From Euonymus europaeus (lineage: Eukaryota; Streptophyta; Magnoliopsida; Celastrales; Celastraceae), in the NCBI GenBank assembly GCA_963580455.1, contig OY756965.1, positions 5,220,501 to 5,284,500 of the forward strand: a stretch of DNA of 64,000 nucleotides, given 5' to 3'. Positions 43,229-55,168 of the stretch are shown piece after piece. The notes under the pieces were generated by a model. That model worked only from the letters and a program-made list of their open reading frames with translations, did no database searches and was not told the DNA's origin. Within the stretch, counting starts at the first letter, position 1. Every line of letters starts with the position of its first letter. Made by a program: the position numbers and the translations under genes.

Positions 43229-43794
43229 CAGAAACTTTGTAATTGAAAACCTGATTCGAGAAATTGTATCTTTCGAACAAACCTGTGACAATACACAAAG
43301 GACATACAATATGCAAAGATGGTGCATGAAATGACTTATTTTTCAGAATTATGAAGGTCTCGTTAATGAATGAAAGCACGTTTTCTCAAGACCTTGTCAT
43401 CCCCAAGCACACGTACAATTGCATATTGTTAGACCAATATGCTCCTTTGGAGGGATTGCCATTTCGAATCAGAATGCTCTCTATGAATTGTAGAGAACCT
43501 CATTCACTCAAGAGTCCAATTCTTGTGCTATCCTTTTTCTTTAGAATTCACAAGTATAGGAACTTCTGGATTCAAAATTGTTTGTTCATAAAAACGTACT
43601 TTGTTTACTTTAATGCTCACATTTAATGATTGGGATCATCCATCTTCTGATAATACTTTCATCAACCATATGTTTATTCTTCAAATCTTTTTCGGCTTAG
43701 GATGCCATCATCCATCATTTTCCTATGATATAGAAATAGAGGAAACGAGTAACAAAGTTGAAGAAATGAATTCAAAGAAAGGGAAGACAAATCA
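43229..43794. other. Unannotated stretch between tandem arrays
   Basis: No domain seen. Probably internal DNA of the same decayed element as the arrays. Confidence 0.35.
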
Positions 43795-44090
43795 AGCTTC
43801 TCAAGGATGAAATAGGCAATAATTCATAGATTACACCAAAATTACTCCAATTTTGGTGTACACCCAATTAATAATGATCAAATCTAACTTGCATGAGGGA
43901 GTCTCTAAACTTCTATATGTGCCAATGAACTTCTTTTTCTGTCGACAAAATGAAACCATTCTAGGGTGAAATAGGTGATAAAGTAAGGGCCACACCGCAC
44001 GAAAAACTGTCCCAGTTTTGGTGCGTGTCCAATTGACTATCGTTAAACCAGAATACTATGAAGTAGATTATGTACCTCCACCCTTATCAA
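43795..44090. repeat. Two-copy degenerate repeat of about 160 bp
   Basis: The order 'GAAATAGG..., (C/G)CACCAAAATT..., (C/A)AATTTTGGTG(T/C)..., CCAATT...ATCAAA' occurs at about 43808-43910 and again, more diverged, at about 43970-44060. Only two copies are visible. Confidence 0.4.
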
Positions 44091-44197
44091 TACAAGACAA
44101 GTTAACGACCAGCTCAGACACAACTCGCCAATTCAACGGATTCATGTCCTATCCTTCCTCCAACAATATGAAATCTTAACTTGCAGCCTGAATTGAA

Positions 44198-44625
44198 GCG
44201 CCCTTTGGGGTTTTCACTTCAATCAAATTTTTCGTTTCATAGAGCCCTTTTGGGTTTTCACTATGGCAGTATTTTTTGTTTCCCCAATTTTTGACCAGAG
44301 CGCCCAGTGAGGGTTTTCACTCTAGAGTGATTTTTTCCCCCTAATTTTTGTCTAGAGCGCCTGTGAGGGTTTTCACTCCAATGAAAAATTTTTAATTCAT
44401 TTTTTTTCATCCCGAATTTTTGTCGAGGGCGCCCATGAGGGTTTTTACTCTAAGAATAATTTTTCATCCCTAATTTTTGCTTAGAGTGCCCTTTCGGGTT
44501 TTCACTCTAGCAGGATTTTTGTTTTTTTTTCCTAAAGCGCCCTTTTCAGGTTTTCACTCTAGTGAGATTTTTTTTCATCCCTAATTTTTTCCTAGAGCTC
44601 TCTTTCGGGTTTTTACTCTAATGAG
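44198..44625 (+). repeat. Minisatellite of eight 45-70-bp units (GCGCCC...GGGTTTTCACTCTAG)
   Basis: Each unit begins GAGCGCCC(T/A)..., continues GGGTTTTCACTCTAG and ends in a T-rich stretch with CATCCCTAATTTTTG. Eight units are countable, the length varying mainly in the T-rich part. Similar GCGCCCTTT/GGGTTTTCAC units are familiar near 3' ends of Tat/Ogre-type Ty3/gypsy elements. Confidence 0.9.
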
Positions 44626-45433
44626 TAGCATATATTACTACAATATGACTATGCGAGCGGCCACTAGAAAAAGTTAGCTCACAGCCCATGTCTTGAAGTT
44701 GAGCTCATCCCCCATTATCTTGATAGGACGTCAATCTAGGCAAATGAATTTCCTAGCTTATGCGAGGAAGAAATCCATCAAAAGTAAATATCAACCCTCA
44801 CTAATCACTAGTAGGACTTGGGTTTTTGTGCGCCGTTTGTGTGCATGCGCATAGTAATGTGTGCAGGGAATCATACCATATCCTTAACGAAAGTCAAATA
44901 TTATGAAATCAATAAACCTGTCATAATATTCGCCTTCAATCATGAACAAACACATAAAAGTCCTCAAAATATAAAAAATAAATAGAGAAATTATACAACA
45001 AATAAACCAATGAGACAAAATAAGAAAACGCCAACAAAAAAAAAGGCTCGACCTCTTTGGTACAACGACCATCTCCTCAGTGAAGTCTCTAGCCGAATCA
45101 ACTGGCTAGAAAAACGAAGTCGCCACCATTTATTTTTAGGGTGCAATTGGACACTTATTCTGTTCTACGAAAAAATTTGATAGGGGGTCTATTGATCATT
45201 GGGAAGGTGATAGACACCCTATAACTCCCGAAAAATTATTTTCTTTCACCCACATAACTCCCAAAAAAATATTTTCTTAAAATGCTTTCCTATTTGGCTC
45301 TAATATGTTTTTAAAAATGCTTCGTATGTCTCAATTTTTTTAATGAACTTTTATGTCCGCTAGAAGTCTAAGTTTCAATTGAGTGGGACTTGTCCTATTG
45401 ATGTTGTGAAAAGTTGGTTTTCATAGAGGATTT
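44626..45433. mobile_element. Possible Tat/Ogre-type LTR remnant
   Basis: At about 45115-45240 the text AAGTCGCCACCATTTATTTT, GGACACTTATTCTGTTCTACG and GGTGATAGACACCCTATAACTCCCG resembles the conserved LTR region of Tat/Ogre retrotransposons (the 'gagtcgccacc' phrase). No LTR termini, PBS or coding domains could be found, so the limits are only a bracket. Confidence 0.35.
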
Positions 45434-45896
45434 GATGAAAAATCTCACTTGGAGTAGGCTTTGATAATTTAAATAAGTGCACAAGATCATTATGGTCATT
45501 CCCGACTTGACAAAAAATGTTTTGAAAATGATAAAAAATCTCAATTGAAGCGGATTTTGATAATTGTAGAAAGATGTACATAATCATTAGAGCCATTTTC
45601 AGCTTGACAAAAAAATGTTTTGAAAATAAGCTTGAGATTTTTTTTAAATGATGAAAAATCTCAATTGATGTGGATTTTGATAATTTAAAAAGGTGTGCGA
45701 GATCATTAGGGTCATTCTCGGCTTGGGCAAAATTGCTTTGAAAATGATGAAAAATCTCATTTAGAGTGGGTTTTGACAATTTTAAAAGGTGCATGAGATC
45801 ATTAGGGTTATTCCCGTCTTGACCACAAATATTTTGACAATGATTAAAAATTTCACTTGGGGGGGGAAGGGGTGCTGTTGGGGAGGGTTTTGACAA
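45375..45896 (-). other. Repetitive 173-codon open frame over the 96-bp array
   Basis: The minus strand is open for 173 codons, built from imperfect repeats of about 32 residues with the pattern LSKPTxxEIFHHFQNIFxQ followed by xxNDPNDLxHLFK. One unit is shifted or enlarged (about residues 80-105), where the pattern is lost and regained. I recognise no protein family. The frame could be a coding relic, a by-product of a period divisible by three, or a real small protein. There is no evidence of transcription. Confidence 0.35.
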
Positions 45897-46030
45897 TTTT
45901 TAAAAGGTGCATGAGATCATTAGGGTCATTCTCGTATTGACCAAAAATATTTTGACAATGATTAAAAATTTCACTTTCGGGGGGTTGGGAGCGGCGGCGG
46001 AGCCTTGATGATTTTAAAAGGTGAAAAATC
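45434..46030. repeat. Tandem array with a 96-bp core period
   Basis: Unit starts (GATGAAAAATCTCA...) are at 45434, 45530, 45650, 45746, 45842 and 45960. Three of five complete units are exactly 96 bp; the other two are 120 and 118 bp through insertions (a T-rich piece, and a G-rich piece with GGGGGGGG). A sixth unit is partial and has a G-rich insertion (GGGGGGTTGGGAGCGGCGGC). Confidence 0.92.
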
Positions 46031-46999
46031 CCAATTTTAGTGTTAGTATTTTATTGTGAAAAGAAAAGTGACATGTAATATGCACGTTTTTCTAATACAT
46101 ATAAAGATTGGATTCCTAAAATACCCTCCTATCAAATTTTATAAATTTACTCCTTTTTTTATTAATTTTACTCCTTTTATTTTTATACTATATTTTAGTA
46201 TTTTGAACTCATCTATCATTATCACTATTTCGTCAACACTGCTATAATTGTTTATAATTTTGTTTTTGCAATTATTTTAGTCTATGGCTTGTTCTTTCTA
46301 GATAATTATGTAGTATAAAACAATACAATTTTAGTCAACATTGCTATCTGCATTGCAACTGCAATTTTATTTTTTTCAATTATTATTCCAATACTTTGTT
46401 TTTATATTTATTTTTGTCAATGTCACTATTATTATGTCGTGCGATTTTTGATTTTATAATTTATGAATTATTTTTTATCTTTATAAAAGAACACAAAGAC
46501 GTATCTAGTTAAATTCATATTCACTTCTTTTTTTCATTCACTATATTCCTTCTACACATTTAGATTGAAATGGACAACCTCAAGCATTGGGCAAAAGATT
46601 TGAGATTATCAAACAGTTCTAGTGTGGTATATTTTACATTTTATTACACTTATCTTTATAGCAAACTCCTAATCTTTATTTTGAACCTTAGTGTCCGGGG
46701 ATTCCCCTTTCGTTTCTAAGTCAATTATACTTTGGTCTTGTGTTATTTTCTTGATACTTTATAAATGATGGAACAATAAAACATGAAGTAGAAGAGATGA
46801 AAGAGTCAACATCTTAGCAGATGATGAATTAACATATATGACCCAGAAGAAGTTAACATTGATGTAACCGATGATTTTTCAACTGATATGGTATTATTTA
46901 TATTGATTAATTAATTAATGTTTCCAATATTATATTGTCAAATTTATCATTATTAATTTTTTTTATATAGTATTTGTAACAATATCAAATTTTTTTTGC
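46031..46999. other. AT-rich stretch, possibly the 5' part of the MULE
   Basis: No domain recognised. A short open piece beginning ATGGACAACCTCAAGCATTGG at 46570 could be a 5' exon of the MULE transposase, but nothing confirms it. Confidence 0.35.
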
Positions 47000-48760
47000 A
47001 AGTATTCAACTACGGATAAGCTTTAATAGAATGGGTTCAAAATACTGATCGTGATCTTGGATTTGTAATCATTATTCGAAGGTTAGAAATAGATGGATTC
47101 GGGAAGCGGCACAAATTACTTCTACAATGCAAGCGTGGTGGACACTATAGACACAAGAAAGCATCCACAAATATTATTGGAACAAAGCGTTGTGATTGTC
47201 CATTTCAATTGAAATGGATGAAATTTAAAACCAGTGATGATTGGATGGTGAAGGTAGTCTGTGGAATTCACAACCATCCTGCTGTAGTATATATGGAGGG
47301 AAATTCTTATGTTGATAGACTTTCAACGGCTGAAACTGATATATTGATAGATATATCCAAAAATTTGGTGAAGTCATGGAGCATTTTGTCTACCTTAAAG
47401 AACAGAGATCCAAGTAACGTGTCCACCATTCAAACTATTTACAATACCCGTATGAAATTTCAGACAATGGAGGAAGTAGGTAAATCTCAGATGTAACAAC
47501 TTATGTAATGCCTAAACGAGCACGATTATATTTTCCTCTATCATAGTGATGTTATTTCTAATGAGCTCCAAGATTTATTCTTCGCTCATCCACAGTAGTT
47601 AAACTTGTTGCATGCATTCTCGCATGTCATTATTATGGATTTGGCGTGTAAAACCAACATGTTTAATTTACCTCTTTTTGAGATTGTTGGAGTAATATCT
47701 ACAAACATGACATTTTTTTGTAGCATTTGTATTACTGGGCCAAGAGTTATTATCACAGATAGAGATTTTAGCATTGATGAAATCATCTGTCAAAGTCTTT
47801 CCAGATTCCATGAAATTGCTCTGCAAATGGCACATCGGGAAAAATGTGTTAGCAAATTGCAAGAAACAATTCCATGAAAAAACAATATGGGGTGAATTTT
47901 ACACTTTGTGGCACACTTTGGTCGATTTAGAGACAGAGACAGAGTATGTTTATAGCGTGACCATTATTTAGATATGTCATTAATTATATAAATGAAGTTG
48001 ACTCATGTCGTATAAAGAGATGTTTATATCAATATGGACCGATAACTATATGCATTTTGGCAATCGAACAAGTAATAGAGCAGAGAGTCAACATGCAAAA
48101 TTGAAATGATACATGGGCACTTCACAATCGAATATAGCATTAACATGGGCATGTATTCATCAATTGCTACAAGAGCAGTTTACTGCAATAAATGAAAGTT
48201 TAAAGAAGAACAAGAATGTTATCCAACATCGGTTCAAATCATTACATTTTTTAGAGTTGCGAGGTTTCATATGTGTTGATGCCTTGAATCATATTTTAGA
48301 AGAACTTGAGCATTCTAAAATTGTGGGGGTAGACTCCTCTCTTGCAGATGTAGACTTTGGTTGACTCATGGTTTACCTTGTGCCCATCAGCTTGTAATGT
48401 ACATACAATAGTGTCGTCCAATTCCATTATCTTGCATTGAAAATTTTGAATGAAACTTGATTTGTTGCCTTTTACTTCACTTGAAAAGGAAGCTATTACT
48501 TGCAACGTTGAGTTACAAATATTCACACAAAATTTGATCAAAATCCAAGGACTGGTAAAATATCTCTACTTAGGAAGTTGCGAGAGATAATTAATCCATC
48601 CATCAATGCACTTATTGAACCATCTGATAAGACAAATACTCAAGGAAGACCATTGTCAAAGAAGAAGGTTCCAACATCTACCCGTCGTAATCCATCTGCA
48701 TTTGAATATGTCGCAATGAGTTTCTAAATTCCCAACAATTGGGCACACACATTTGTTCAG
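47000..48760 (+). pseudogene. MULE transposase pseudogene (FAR1-related type)
   Basis: In order on the plus strand: a FAR1-like DNA-binding region (DLGFVIIIRRLE, CKRGGHYRHKK, CDCPFQLKW, then WMVKVVCGIHNHP; about 47045-47285). Next, the DDE transposase core with LNLLHAFSHVIIMDLACKTN, EIVGVISTNMTF and VIITDRDFSID (47600-47780). After a frameshift, CKWHIGKNVLANCKKQF (47830-47880), then LRGFICVDALNHILEELEHS. A SWIM-type THGLPCAHQ follows near 48370, and finally a tail with GRPLSKKKVPTSTRRNPSAFE (48640-48700). The order is that of plant MULE transposases and FAR1 proteins. At least two frameshifts and several stops make it non-functional. TIRs were not identified. Confidence 0.85.
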
Positions 48761-49836
48761 CTGCGTACTTCCTGACTTCAATTCCTAAACAGATGAGTTC
48801 AAGACAATGTATACTTTGATATTTCTACACTGTTAGTAGACTCTTATAGCTACTACTTTGATATTTCGACACTGTCATTTATTTTTTATCATCCTGTCAA
48901 TGAAAAGAAAATTTAATTTTCATGGACATGTTGCTTTCTATACATGTAGCTTGTTACCTTGGTGTTGGAGTTCTTCCTCTTTTTTAGCCCCCATGTTTTT
49001 TCTCAACACTTGTGAAAGCCTTTTCTATTGCAATATATCATGTGTGGATCACTCATTCTCTTGTGGGGTTGTAGATTCAGCTAGAAACTATAACTTACAG
49101 TATCAACTTTTGGCATTTTTTGATTTTCTAATGTTTAGGTAGGGTGTCCTACTTGAACCCTGGAAGGTGTGGAACAAGTAACATTGTCTTCAATAGCACA
49201 TTTTTTAAATTATTTTTTGTAAGACAATGAGAATATGCATGTGTTGAGCGCACTAAGAGCAAATACAATAAGACATTTTCTAATGGGGAATGTATTGAAA
49301 ATTGTGTTTTGCTGATGTGGTGATGTTGGGATACGTGTAACGCTGATGTGGTTGGAAATGAAAATATATGGTGCACAATGGTGTATTTTTGTTTGGAATC
49401 TCCCCTATTCCAAACACACCCCCCTAAAAGTAGGTGACGAATAGAAGACAAATCTGACATGTAAAATTTGTAACATTTTCTAACTATGGAAAAGAAGACC
49501 GATTTGACCTTGGCCTGCCAAACAATGATTGAACTTTTTCACTCATTTAAAGCTCAATGGTCTAATTCAATTCCAATATTTAAAAAAAAAATCCAATCAT
49601 AGAAAATAAATTAAAAATATATTAATTTTTTTTTGTACAGTACATATTACAAGAAGGATTAGGGGGTTTCGAATAAGGGTCCAAATAAAACCGATATTGT
49701 GGGTCCCATTTATATGTTTTTTCCCTCTATCAAGTGCAACAAATTGTTGGACTGTAGACATCACGTGATGCTCAAAATAAATAAAAAAAGTCGTAACTTT
49801 TTTTTTTCATATTTTTATTGCATCATATAAAAAAAA
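48761..49836. other. Unannotated stretch between MULE and hAT elements
   Basis: No gene recognised. Around 49250-49440 lies a possible MITE-like block with GATGTGG repeats and the pairs CTAATGGGGAAT / TTTGGAATCTCCCC, but its ends are unclear. Confidence 0.35.
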
Positions 49837-51199
49837 GGTAAGATTAGGGATGGCAACGGGGCGAATCGGTCACGGATCATGGGTGCCTCGGTACCTCCCC
49901 TAATGTTAAATGTTTTGCCCTGATCTGCCCCGCGCCCCGACTTGCGGGGCAGATTTGTTTGATCTGCGACCGCCCCGTACTTGATCCGCCTGATTTGCGG
50001 GGCCCTGACCCGATAATCATTTTTTAAAAAAGTATCAAATAATAAATAGCAATGCAAGTTTAAGGGTAATCAATATGCAAACTTAAGAAATATAATGAAA
50101 TGAAATGGTCTTGCACCCGATAATGAGTTTTTAAAAGACATCAAATAATAAATAATAGTACAAGTTTAAGAGTTAAGAGTAATCAATCTGCAAACTTAAG
50201 ACATAATGAAATATTGAGACGGTTCTGAACTCTTACAATGTTGTGACATAGAATGAAATGGTCCTTTCACACTTCACAGCCTCCTTCTGTCCTTCACACT
50301 TCATAGCCCCTGCAGTGTAACACACAACAACCAAAATTATATGAAAATCACCACCACAAAGCAAAAAAACTTAGAATAGCAACCCCTTAGTGAAAGGAAA
50401 AGAACAAAGCTGGAAGTAAAAGCCAAAAATCCTCTTGCCACTCTACTTAAGGAATAAAGATGAAACTTATCCACGGCATGGGAAGGAGGAGATGGCAAGA
50501 CTAGCACTAGCTGCGGTAAATGCCAAATCTAAGACCTAGAGCTAGCATTATTCCTCCCACAAATGAAATGGGATGTGGGATCTTTCTTACTTAAATCATT
50601 TAAAAATAAAATTCAATAGATTCAACAACAGCAAGAACATAAATATCAGCTAGATTTCCACCTTCAAGTCTAAGTAAAGCAGTCAAAGGAAAGCTAAGGA
50701 TATAATGAAGGGCTATACTCTTTCTTACCTCACCTGCTAGCCCTTCTTAAAAGTAGAAAGTAGATAATAACCCATAAAAAAGCACTGATTAGCCTAGAGG
50801 ACTTATAAAAATGAGGGCAGCAAGCCCATCTCCACAAAAACATGCAGAACAATGCAAAAACCAGCAGTTAAATAGGAGAAATAAAACTAGTAGCTAAATA
50901 GGAACAATTCAAGAGTCCAAGATGAACGAAAACGGATCAAAGTATCAAACCAATTTTTATCTTACCAAAAATCAACTAGCTTTAAACAAAAAAATGGGGC
51001 ATATGAGACATTGAGAGTTACAATTATCCAAGAAGTGTTACATCACATTATTCTCCTTCTTCATCATCAATGTCCTCTAGAATATTTTCAATGATGACGC
51101 GGTCACTTGCACCTATTTTTGTAGAAGAACCTACCAATAAAAACATATTACTAACATGTTAACGGTCAATTAAATAAATGTAACAAATGTATATTATTT

Positions 51200-53429
51200 T
51201 TACATACCTCCATTGGTAGTAGAAATTTCATTCCATAGCCAATTTTGAGAACACATTAACTCCTCTACCGTCTTTGAGTGAAGTTTACTACGGTGTGGAC
51301 TCAACAATAGACCACTAGTGCTGAAGGCAGACTCTGAAGCAACTGTTGACACTGAAATAGCAAGAATATCATTTGCAATACGTTGCAAAGTGGGATACTT
51401 AGGTCCGTTAGCTTTCCACCAATTAAGGATGTCAAAATCATTGGTCCGAGGCAATACATCATCCTCAAGATAGTGGTCCAACTTCAACTTCACATTTTCA
51501 ATTGAACCTTTCTTTCTACTGTTTACGAATTGATCAAAGCATGCTAGAGTGTCTATGTCTCCCGCATTTTGTTCCTCATGTGTTGAGTGTGAAAAGATGT
51601 GGTCCTTTTTGTCCACATTTTGAGAACTGTATTGATGCATCAAATCCTCACAAATTCCCTTGACCCTCCTAATTTGAAAATCTGTCTCTTGATCACCATA
51701 AATGGTGGGAAAGTAAAATTCCAACAACATCAACTTATATCGAGGGTCCAGGACAGTTGCCACACCCATGATTCCATTTATGATATTTCAATAACTATTA
51801 AACTTTTGGAACATCTAAAATGCCATATATTTAATCATAGGATTATGACTCAAACACTACTCCCCCAAAGATATCTTAATCTCACAAATTTTACGAAAAT
51901 AAATATTAGTTGTAGGATATTTGGTACCTGAGAAGTGAAAACAATACAAATAAATTGCATGAACTATTTTCTACTCAAGTATTAGAATTTAAACACCAGA
52001 TAATGTAGAAACTACAAAGTAGTTCATGAATCAATTACCTGAGAACATCTTTGTGATGTTGAAGAACAACTTCAATTTATCGCAAATATCTTTTGCAACC
52101 TCCCATTCTTCTTCACTTGGCATGCAATCATAGGAAGAATCACGTTGTTTTAAGCGGAAGAAAACATCATTGTAAATTATAGCAGTAGCCAATATCATAT
52201 AAGTAGAGTTCCAACGGGTCTTACAATCAAAAACCAATTCTTTATATGTACTCATTTGCAGCTGCCACACTGTTTCTGTAAATTTTTGTCTCATCTTTGT
52301 CAATGTTGTCCAAAACACCACACTATCACGAATTTTTTCAACTGCTTCCTTGATTATAGACAATCCATCTTGAACAATTAGATTAAGGACCCACGCAACA
52401 TAAGAGAACTCTTTTGTAGCTTATCTAAAAGGATTTGAACCATGGAATCATTTATGCTACAATTATCCACTATAATTGTAGATAATTTTCTGTCAATATT
52501 CCATTCCAACAAGCAATCTAAAAGAGCATCGTGAGACACCTCTTTCGTATGTGGAGAAGGCACATAGATAAACCTGAAACAATAAAATACTTTTTGATTA
52601 GTTCAAATTTGAAGTATGGAATATGAAATCAATAATTCAATATGCAAGCTTGGAATTGAATTTTAAAAAATGTACCTCATTACTCGGCTTTGCAAATTCC
52701 AAGATTCATCGATACAATGCGCCGTTGCAACCATAAACCCTCTCTTTTTGTTACTTGAACTCCACATATCGGTTGTTATGGAAATTCTACCTCGATTCTT
52801 TTCTATCATCTTCATCACCCTTTCTTTCTCACAAGCATAGATTTTGAAGATGTCACTCTTTATTGTATTTTTAACAACCATTTTAAACATAGGCTGCAAT
52901 GAAGCTACAAACCTTCTAAACCCAACATGGTCAACAATAGAAAGTGGATACTCATGTAGAATGATCATAATTGCGAGTTCCCTTTTTGATACATCTTGAT
53001 CAAAGTGATAGGCAGCCAAATGCATTCTTTCATTAGATTTTTTTTTGCTATTGTACCAAAACTTGTTGCCTCATATCTCTAATATCTTTAAACTTCCTCT
53101 GTGGGCATCTCTTGAAATGGTTATGCAGATGAGTGGTCCCTTATCTAATCTCTCCCAAAAGGTGCTTGGAACAATATTTGCAAATGGCCTTAAAAGCCCC
53201 ATCAATTTTATTTCTCTTCATAATGTTTCCACGCTGGTGACTTCAATGATGAAGTTCCATTATCATCAGATTCCATAGGAGTCACATTTTCTTCATTCAC
53301 TTATTCAGGATTAGTAGGACAAGAATTATCGGTTCTAATCTCTTGAGACTGGATCACAGGCGACTTAGGATTGTCAGAAATTGGTGAAGAATGCTGAGAT
53401 CCACTACCAATAGCAGCTGAAGATGACAT
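51200..53429 (-). pseudogene. BED-type hAT transposase (RICESLEEPER-like), decayed
   Basis: Start MSSSAAIGSGSQ at 53429. A BED zinc-finger region (about 53060-53250) is readable with frameshifts. The core follows: DMWSSSNKKRGFMVATAHCI (52700-52780), an intron with good sites (52675-52574), then the DALLDCLLEWNIDRKLSTI and TVDNCS-like block, and DCKTRWNSTYMI near 52200. The C-terminal dimerisation domain holds MGVATVLDPRYK, TLQRIANDILAISVSTVASE and SAFSTSGLLLSPHRS (51200-51770). Disruptions: a TAA after NPE near the N-terminus, a frameshift near 52390, and stops in the segment 51790-51930, including Trp-to-TGA. The transposase is therefore inactive. Confidence 0.85.
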
Positions 53430-54572
53430 TTCCAAAAACTGCTATTCACAGGAAAAAAAACATGCCCATTACTCAGCTTGAGATTGTGCATATCAATATC
53501 ATTATAAGAGATAAAGAGAATATATATGCATTGCTGATCTAGGACTAATAAAGGTAGCATAAATGCAACAATACAAAATTACAAATGGTTCAGCTACAAT
53601 TCTTGAGAAAAAGTCCTAGTGTGGAGATAATAATAGATGTGTCTACAAGAGAATGTCAAGCAAATAGAAAATAGCTCAACGACAAACTACACTCCATAAA
53701 TAATGAAAATTTAATTGTTAGCATTAATAACATAATCTTTAAGGCGTGTATAAGTGTATTAAATTAATTAACAATTTTGGCTTCTCAACTACTCGCATGG
53801 CTTAACTTCATAACTTACAAGTTACAACAAACACCCAATCAACCATTTAGCCAAAACAATTAAATTTAAGAAGTGCGATATATCTGGTGAATCTAATGTG
53901 AAAACCATAATATCATATCTGAAAAAAGAGGACTTTATAGTTTATAAAGAACCAGATTTGATCGAAAATAGGACACTAAGAAAGTTAAATCGATCTAGAG
54001 AGATGGAAGTCGAAGACCATACCTTACAAGGCGAACCAGTGAGGCGCAAAAGAGAAAGGAGAATGGAAACTTCCCGTGGCAGTGAGGTGTGAAAGAGAAA
54101 GGATGGTGGTAGGCAGCAGGAACTGATGAAGAAGGAGAGAAGACTCACTTTAGGTTTTCCCGTTTTTATCTTTTTACCTTATTTTCTTCTTTTGAATTTT
54201 GAATTTTTGACCTTTAACTAACTAATTTAATTAGTAGTTTGCTCTTTGCTTATTCTATTAATGGAGTTACGAAATTGAAAGCCATGGGCAATGGTTGTTG
54301 GATCTAAATATCTAATATTTTATATTCTATTCATTTTAGTTACTTTAATCACTGAATTTTTATTATTGAGAGTGATTTACTAACACTTATCACTTATTCA
54401 CTTTATTTTTATTTTTATTTATTAACATATATATGAGTGAATAATTTATACATATAAGTGATTTAATATTTATGATATAGTAATATAATTTTTAAGCAAA
54501 CATAATTATATTTATTAAACTCCTAAAGTAAGTGTCCTTAACCCATACTCTAATCCAATCATCATAATCTTA

Positions 54573-54915
54573 AGTCCTAAACCCTAATATTATTGACCTA
54601 ACCCTAAAGTCAAAACTCAAACCCTAAATTATATAGTCCGTAAATGATAAACTAAGAGAATCACAACCCTAAAGTGCCATTAACCCAAAAATCCTTTGGC
54701 CTAAATGTTTACCTTATTACCTTAAGTCTTTACAAATATTATTGACATAACCATAATTTAAGAAATTCACTAAAGTCTAAATGTGTACCATAAACCCTAA
54801 ACCCTAATATATTATTGACCTAACCCTAAAGTCAAAACTCAAACCCTAAACTATAGTTCATAAATCATAAACTAATAGAATCACAAGTTCACAACCCTAA
54901 ACCCTTTAAATCTTT
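54573..54915. repeat. Duplicated telomere-like (AAACCCTAA) block inside the hAT element
   Basis: The sequence AAACCCTAATAT...GACCTAACCCTAAAGTC, then AAACTCAAACCCTAAA, occurs at about 54579 and again at about 54799, a 220-bp period. Additional CCCTAAA and CCTAAACCC phrases are scattered between. It is degenerate and interstitial, not a telomere. Confidence 0.7.
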
Positions 54916-55128
54916 AATAAATAATAGCATCTTAAGTCTCCAAATCAAAATATGCAACATAATGTCATAAAGTATAAACGTCTCATGAGTAATAACATAT
55001 TAAATTCGTAACTTCTAAAGCATTCAAAACAATAAATTCAATATTAACTACATGAGTAAAATATGTGTTAGATACATATATTAATATATGTATAAATATC
55101 TTACGTCCCCTAATATACAGACATACAC

Positions 55129-55168
<40 letters not shown>
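55129..55168. repeat. Compound AT/GT microsatellite
   Basis: About eleven AT/TA dinucleotides followed directly by nine GT dinucleotides, inside the hAT subterminal region. Confidence 0.95.

Noticed and set aside
47000..48760. Functional FAR1/FHY3-like host gene
   Set aside because: Frameshifts and stops throughout, including inside the DDE core; reads as a dead MULE.
49815..50057. 80-codon minus-strand frame rich in Arg and Gly
   Set aside because: Lies in the GC-rich hAT subterminal zone; no family resemblance and no promoter context.
54573..54915. True telomere array
   Set aside because: Motifs are degenerate, interspersed and internal to a transposon.
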